Origin: Paracoccaceae bacterium
GTDB lineage: Bacteria; Pseudomonadota; Alphaproteobacteria; Rhodobacterales; Rhodobacteraceae
Reading direction: 5' to 3'
Length of the DNA: 8,486 nucleotides
NCBI GenBank assembly: GCA_012036325.1
Contig: JAAUPC010000142.1
Span: forward strand, 1-8,486
The stretch's first letter is position 1. Every line of letters begins with the position of its first letter. The translations under genes and the position numbers were made by a program. The notes under the pieces are model-generated. The model was not told where the DNA came from and did not search any database. It saw nothing but the letters and a program-made list of their open reading frames with translations. Positions 5,919 to 8,486 of this stretch are shown piece after piece.

Positions 5919-6936
5919 AGACCAATCCGGGCCGCTTCTTTGAGGATTACCGGGTGGGTGAGGTGATCATCCACGCCGTGCCGCGTACAGTGGGGCAGGG
6001 GGAGCGGGCGCTGTACCATGCGCTTTATCCAGCGCGGGGGGCGGTGCATTCGTCGGATGACTTCGCGCGGTCTGTGGGGCTGGCGGCCAGCCCGCTGGAT
6101 GACCTGATCGCGTTCCATACGGTCTTTGGCAAGACGGTGCCCGATATCAGCCTGAACGCGGTGGCCAACCTTGGCTATGCCGAGGGGCGCTGGCTGGCGC
6201 CGGTCTGGCCGGGCGATACCTTGCGGTCGGACTCTGAGGTGATCGGGCTGAAGGAAACTTCCAGCGGCGCGACGGGGGTGGTCTGGGTCCGGACGCGGGG
6301 GCTGAACCAGCATGGGACAGTGGTGCTGGACTTCGTGCGCTGGGTGATGGTGAAGAAGCGCCGGCGGGAGGTGGCGGTGGAGGCCGTGGTGCCGGTGCTG
6401 GCAGCGGCGGTCGATCCCGCTGCGCTGGTGGTACCGGAGGGGCTGGACTTCACGGCTTACAACTTTGCGCTGGCCGGGGAGCGGCACCGTTGGGGCGATT
6501 ATGCAGTGGGCGAGGTGATCGACCATGTCGATGCCGTGACCATCGAAGAGGCCGAGCATACGCTGGCCACGCGCTTGTGGCAGAACACATCCAAGGTGCA
6601 TTTCGACGTGGGCCAGCGTGAGGATGGGCGGCGGCTGATCTATGGTGGGCATGTGATCAGCCTAGCGCGGGCGTTGAGCTTCAATGGCTTGGCCAATGCG
6701 CAGTTCCTGGTGGGGCTGAACGCGGCGCCCATGCCAACCCCTGTTTTGCCGGGGACACCGTCCGCGCCTGGACCGAGGTGCTGGACCGAGCCGAAACGGC
6801 CGCGCCCGGTGTGGGGGCGCTTCGCTTGCGGCTGGTGGCGACCAAGGGTGCGGCGGGGCAATTGCGCGGGGCGGATGGCAAATACCTGCCCGAGGTGCTT
6901 TTGGATCTGGACTACTGGGCGCTGATTCCGTTGTGA
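5915..6936 (+). CDS. mch: Mesaconyl-CoA hydratase, MaoC-like double hotdog (frameshifted in this sequence)
   Basis: Mesaconyl-CoA hydratase (beta-methylmalyl-CoA dehydratase) of the ethylmalonyl-CoA pathway: it hydrates mesaconyl-CoA to beta-methylmalyl-CoA, which malyl-CoA lyase then splits to glyoxylate and propionyl-CoA. Two MaoC-like hotdog halves are visible. The first (about residues 5-150) starts GRFFEDYRVGEVIIHAVPRTV and holds GYAEGRWLAPVWPGDTL; the second (about 185-330) starts WGDYAVGEVIDHVDAVTIEEAE with NTSKVHFD and GGHVISLARALSFNGL. The frame breaks at 6724-6725: adding one G restores LNAGAHANPCFAGDTVRAW and the reading continues to LDYWALIPL and TGA 6934-6936, about 340 residues and full length. 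The start overlaps the DUF1737 stop (ATGA) with almost no Shine-Dalgarno of its own, so translation is probably coupled. The sdh genes follow after 191 bases. Confidence 0.87.
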
Positions 6937-6955
6937 GGTCTGCAGTGGACGGTCT

Positions 6956-6987
6956 TGTGATCACAGTTTGAAAATCCGTGATCACAA
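6956..6987. promoter_or_regulatory. Paired GTGATCAC palindromes upstream of sdhCDA
   Basis: Two copies of the palindrome GTGATCAC, at 6957-6964 (extended to TGTGATCACA, 6956-6965) and 6978-6985 (followed by AA), have centres 21 bases apart, two helical turns. They face the 140-base leader before sdhC and start 20 bases after the mch stop. Twin palindromes in phase suggest cooperative binding of a dimeric regulator such as a GntR-type protein. The half-site spacing is too short for a CRP/FNR site (TGTGA-N6-TCACA). The best guess is an sdh operon operator tied to carbon source. I recall the regulator AkgR from the R. sphaeroides TCA region, but not its motif. The remaining leader (6988-7127) shows no clear -35/-10 or riboswitch. 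Confidence 0.55.
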
Positions 6988-7127
6988 AGCCGAAAAACTT
7001 GCGCCGATAGCGGAAACATTACGCAGGTGCGGCATTGAAGTGCGTGACACTGGCGAAATCCGCGTTATTCACTGTGGCAACGATAGCCTGACGCTGACCC
7101 CAGCGCCGCCAGACGTGAGGACCGACC

Positions 7128-7526
7128 ATGGCAGATGCCAAGCGGACACCGCAGACGATCAACCGCCCCCTTTCGCCGCATTTGCAGATTTATCGGCCGC
7201 AGATGACCTCTATCTCTTCGATCCTCACGCGGATCACGGGGAACGGGGTCATCGTGGCGGTGGCGCTGGCGGTGTGGTGGCTTTTGGCGGCGGCGACCTC
7301 GGACAGCTATTTCGCGGTGGCGGATGCGGTGGTGACCAGCTGGTTTGGCGATCTGGTGTTCACGGCGGCGCTTTGGGGCATCTGGTACCATTTCCTGGCC
7401 GGGCTGCGGCATCTTTACTATGACCAGGGCCGCGGGCTGGATATTCCGACGGCGGAAAAGCTGGGTTGGGCCTGCATCATCGGATCGGTCGTGCTGACCG
7501 TGATCACCATTCTTCTGGTTCAGTGA
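7128..7526 (+). CDS. sdhC: Succinate dehydrogenase cytochrome b556 subunit
   Basis: Membrane anchor of complex II, holding haem b and part of the ubiquinone site in the inner membrane. It is 132 residues, normal length. The hallmark RPLSPHLQIY is at residues 13-22, followed by SILTRITG (31-38) at the start of helix 1. The motif HFLAGLRHLYYD spans 88-99, with His88 the likely haem ligand by comparison with E. coli His84. Three membrane helices can be seen (about 38-57, 72-95, 109-131). ATG 7128 has TGAGGA 6 bases upstream. It is first of the sdhCDA(B) operon and 7 bases ahead of sdhD. The frame is intact. Confidence 0.96.
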   Translation: MADAKRTPQTINRPLSPHLQIYRPQMTSISSILTRITGNGVIVAVALAVWWLLAAATSDSYFAVADAVVTSWFGDLVFTAALWGIWYHFLAGLRHLYYDQGRGLDIPTAEKLGWACIIGSVVLTVITILLVQ

Positions 7527-7533
7527 GGGTTCC

Positions 7534-7905
7534 ATGCGCTATCTGACCGCCCGCAAACGCGCCGAGGGCCGGGGTGCCGCCCATCACGGGGCCGAACACC
7601 ACTGGGCAATGACTGTCTCCTCCGTGGGCCTGGCTTTCCTTTTGCCGGTCTGGCTTTACATCTTCGGCAGTACGCTGGGTGCGCCGCGTGAGGTGGTGCT
7701 GGAGACCTTCGCGCGCCCCTTCCCTGCGATCGTGACCGCGCTGATCCTGGTGGTCGGCATGCGGCATTTCGCGATGGGGGCGACGACGATGCTGGAAGAT
7801 TACAGCAAGGGCACAACGCGGAAGGTGCTGGTCATCGGTGCGGGTGCGCTGGCGACGGTGATTGCGGCAACGGGCCTGTTCGCGCTGGCCAAGATCGCGC
7901 TTTGA
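7534..7905 (+). CDS. sdhD: Succinate dehydrogenase membrane anchor subunit
   Basis: Second membrane anchor of complex II, 123 residues. After a charged, His-rich N-terminus (RYLTARKRAEGRGAAHHGAEHHW) there are three helices (about 25-48, 57-82, 96-121). The helix-2 signature H78-x3-G82-x5-E88-D89-Y90 is conserved; Asp89-Tyr90 match the quinone-site Asp82-Tyr83 of E. coli SdhD. The start ATG 7534 has GAGGG directly upstream, overlapping the sdhC stop region, and sdhA follows within 10 bases, so the operon is tightly packed. The frame is intact. Confidence 0.95.
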   Translation: MRYLTARKRAEGRGAAHHGAEHHWAMTVSSVGLAFLLPVWLYIFGSTLGAPREVVLETFARPFPAIVTALILVVGMRHFAMGATTMLEDYSKGTTRKVLVIGAGALATVIAATGLFALAKIAL

Positions 7906-7915
7906 AGGACATATG

Positions 7916-8102
7916 ATGACTGCCTATCCGTATGAAGTGCATGACTATGACGTGGTTGTCGTGGGGGCCGGGGGTGCTGGCCTGCGGGCGACGCTGGGCA
8001 TGGCCGAACAGGGCCTGCGCACGGCCTGCGTGACCAAGGTTTTCCCGACCCGCAGCCATACGGTTGCGGCGCAGGGTGGTATTGCCGCCAGCCTTGGCAA
8101 TG
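7916..8102 (+). CDS. sdhA: Succinate dehydrogenase flavoprotein, N-terminal fragment cut at a chimeric join
   Basis: The first 62 residues of the FAD-binding catalytic subunit of complex II (normally about 600). Present are the dinucleotide site VVVVGAGGAGLRATLGM (residues 13-29) and the loop FPTRSHTVAAQGGIAASLGN (43-62), with His48 expected to carry covalently bound FAD. GAAGGA (7904-7909) fits the ATG at 7916 better than the one at 7913. After Asn62 the family continues with Met and then a WxWHMYDTVKGSDWL-type stretch. Here the frame instead reads VRKDERANK and stops at 8165-8167, so homology ends at about 8102. sdhA and sdhB are therefore cut off by the join, not by an internal stop in real sdhA sequence. 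Confidence 0.93.
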
Positions 8103-8154
8103 TACGGAAAGATGAGCGTGCCAACAAAGGCGCCAATTTTTCCAAGTCGGCCGC

Positions 8155-8486
8155 GGCGACACCGTAGTACACCACCTTGTGGGCGATCCGCGCCAGCAGC
8201 AAGAACCCGAGCAAGTCGATCGGCTGCAGCAAGAACTTCTTGATCTCCCCCGAGCGGACCTGTTCGGCGACCCCCGACGCGAGCCCCGGCATGCTGCTGA
8301 AGGCCCGCCCCAGCATCGTCAGCAAGTAGTACGCTACCACGTCGTTCCGCGTGTACCCGCCGATCGAATCCCCGGCCGAAGCGTACACGGCGGTCCACAG
8401 AAAGATCTGCGTGAGGATCGGCAGGAACCGCATGAGGGTCCCCAACGCAAAGTCACCCCGATAGACAAGCCGCTCTTCGACGCAGG
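8155..8486 (-). CDS. ABC-2-type transporter permease fragment, foreign to this locus
   Basis: An internal piece of an ABC export permease (ABC-2/DUF990-like) read on the minus strand. It is open from the window edge with VEERLVYRGDFALGTLMRFLPI and continues with TQIFLWTAVYAS, a stretch ending VVAYYLLTMLGRAFSSMPGL, then VRSGEIKKFLLQPID and LLLARIAHKVVYYGVAA. The TTG at 8445 is not a start: similarity continues upstream of it. Recognisable sequence ends near 8152-8157, where the reading turns into unrelated residues, so both ends are missing. The permease normally loads with a separate ATPase, usually a neighbour, not seen here. The RAFSSMPGLASG and LLQPID stretches remind me of planctomycete-type permeases, which I cannot verify. 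It has no logical link to the sdh operon. Confidence 0.72.

Noticed and set aside
6956..6965. CRP/FNR-type site at TGTGATCACA
   Set aside because: CRP/FNR half-sites need a wider spacer (TGTGA-N6-TCACA, TTGAT-N4-ATCAA). Here the halves abut.
6968..7423. Open frame beginning TTG at 6968 in the sdh leader (MKIRDHKAEKLAPIAETLRR)
   Set aside because: It has no Shine-Dalgarno, starts inside the twin palindromes and runs far into sdhC in another frame with low-complexity content. I treat it as chance.
7945..8445. 166-residue ABC permease continuing into the sdhA region
   Set aside because: Beyond about 8152 it is only the antisense of the join segment and sdhA. The leucine start at 8445 is internal, since similarity continues to the window edge.
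1..8486. CRISPR array, tRNA/rRNA, insertion sequence or prophage genes
   Set aside because: I saw no regularly spaced repeats, no tRNA-like cloverleaf, and no transposase, integrase or phage-like protein in any plausible frame.

Overview
The window is GC-rich DNA that looks like the chromosome of an alphaproteobacterium of the Rhodobacteraceae (Rhodobacter/Paracoccus/Tabrizicola-like). The evidence is the protein sequences, the strong G/C bias at third codon positions, and the gene order malate dehydrogenase - malyl-CoA thioesterase - mesaconyl-CoA hydratase - sdhCDA. As I remember it, Rhodobacter sphaeroides has the same order around mdh, mcl2, mch and sdh. The theme is central carbon metabolism: TCA-cycle enzymes next to two enzymes of the ethylmalonyl-CoA pathway of acetate assimilation.

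Layout. 1-136: intergenic, with a GC-rich hairpin repeat. 137-1350 (-): uncharacterised secreted protein. 1452-2413 (-): mdh. 2414-2567: divergent promoter region. 2568-3317 (+): TauE/SafE-type membrane transporter, followed by a terminator. 3447-3731 (+): short protein that is little more than the Ada zinc/methyl-acceptor domain; its 3' end overlaps the convergent gene 3677-4000 (-), a small exported protein. 4191-5037 (+): mcl2. 5073-5617 (+): NnrU-family membrane protein. 5626-5697: second copy of the hairpin repeat plus an inverted repeat. 5715-5918 (+): DUF1737 protein, coupled by ATGA to 5915-6936 (+): mch. 6937-7127: sdh leader with a paired palindromic operator candidate. 7128-7526, 7534-7905 and 7916-8102 (+): sdhC, sdhD and the first 62 codons of sdhA. 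8155-8486 (-): internal fragment of an ABC-2 permease that does not belong to this locus.

Two things dominate the second look. First, five genes (the 137-1350 gene, mdh, mcl2, the NnrU-family gene and mch) each carry exactly one single-base slip, at or near short G/C runs, and each reads as an intact family-length protein when the one base is corrected. That pattern fits uncorrected sequencing error better than five independent pseudogenes. Second, sdhA stops matching its family at about 8102 and runs into an unrelated, oppositely oriented ABC permease fragment, with no mobile element at the join. An assembly or read chimera is the simplest explanation.

I see no CRISPR, tRNA, rRNA, prophage or defence system, and no convincing new multi-gene system. 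The more biological leads are the candidate operators (6956-6987, 5677-5697, 2490-2506), the conserved uncharacterised proteins, and the Ada-domain mini-protein. No stretch longer than 300 bases lacks a gene.
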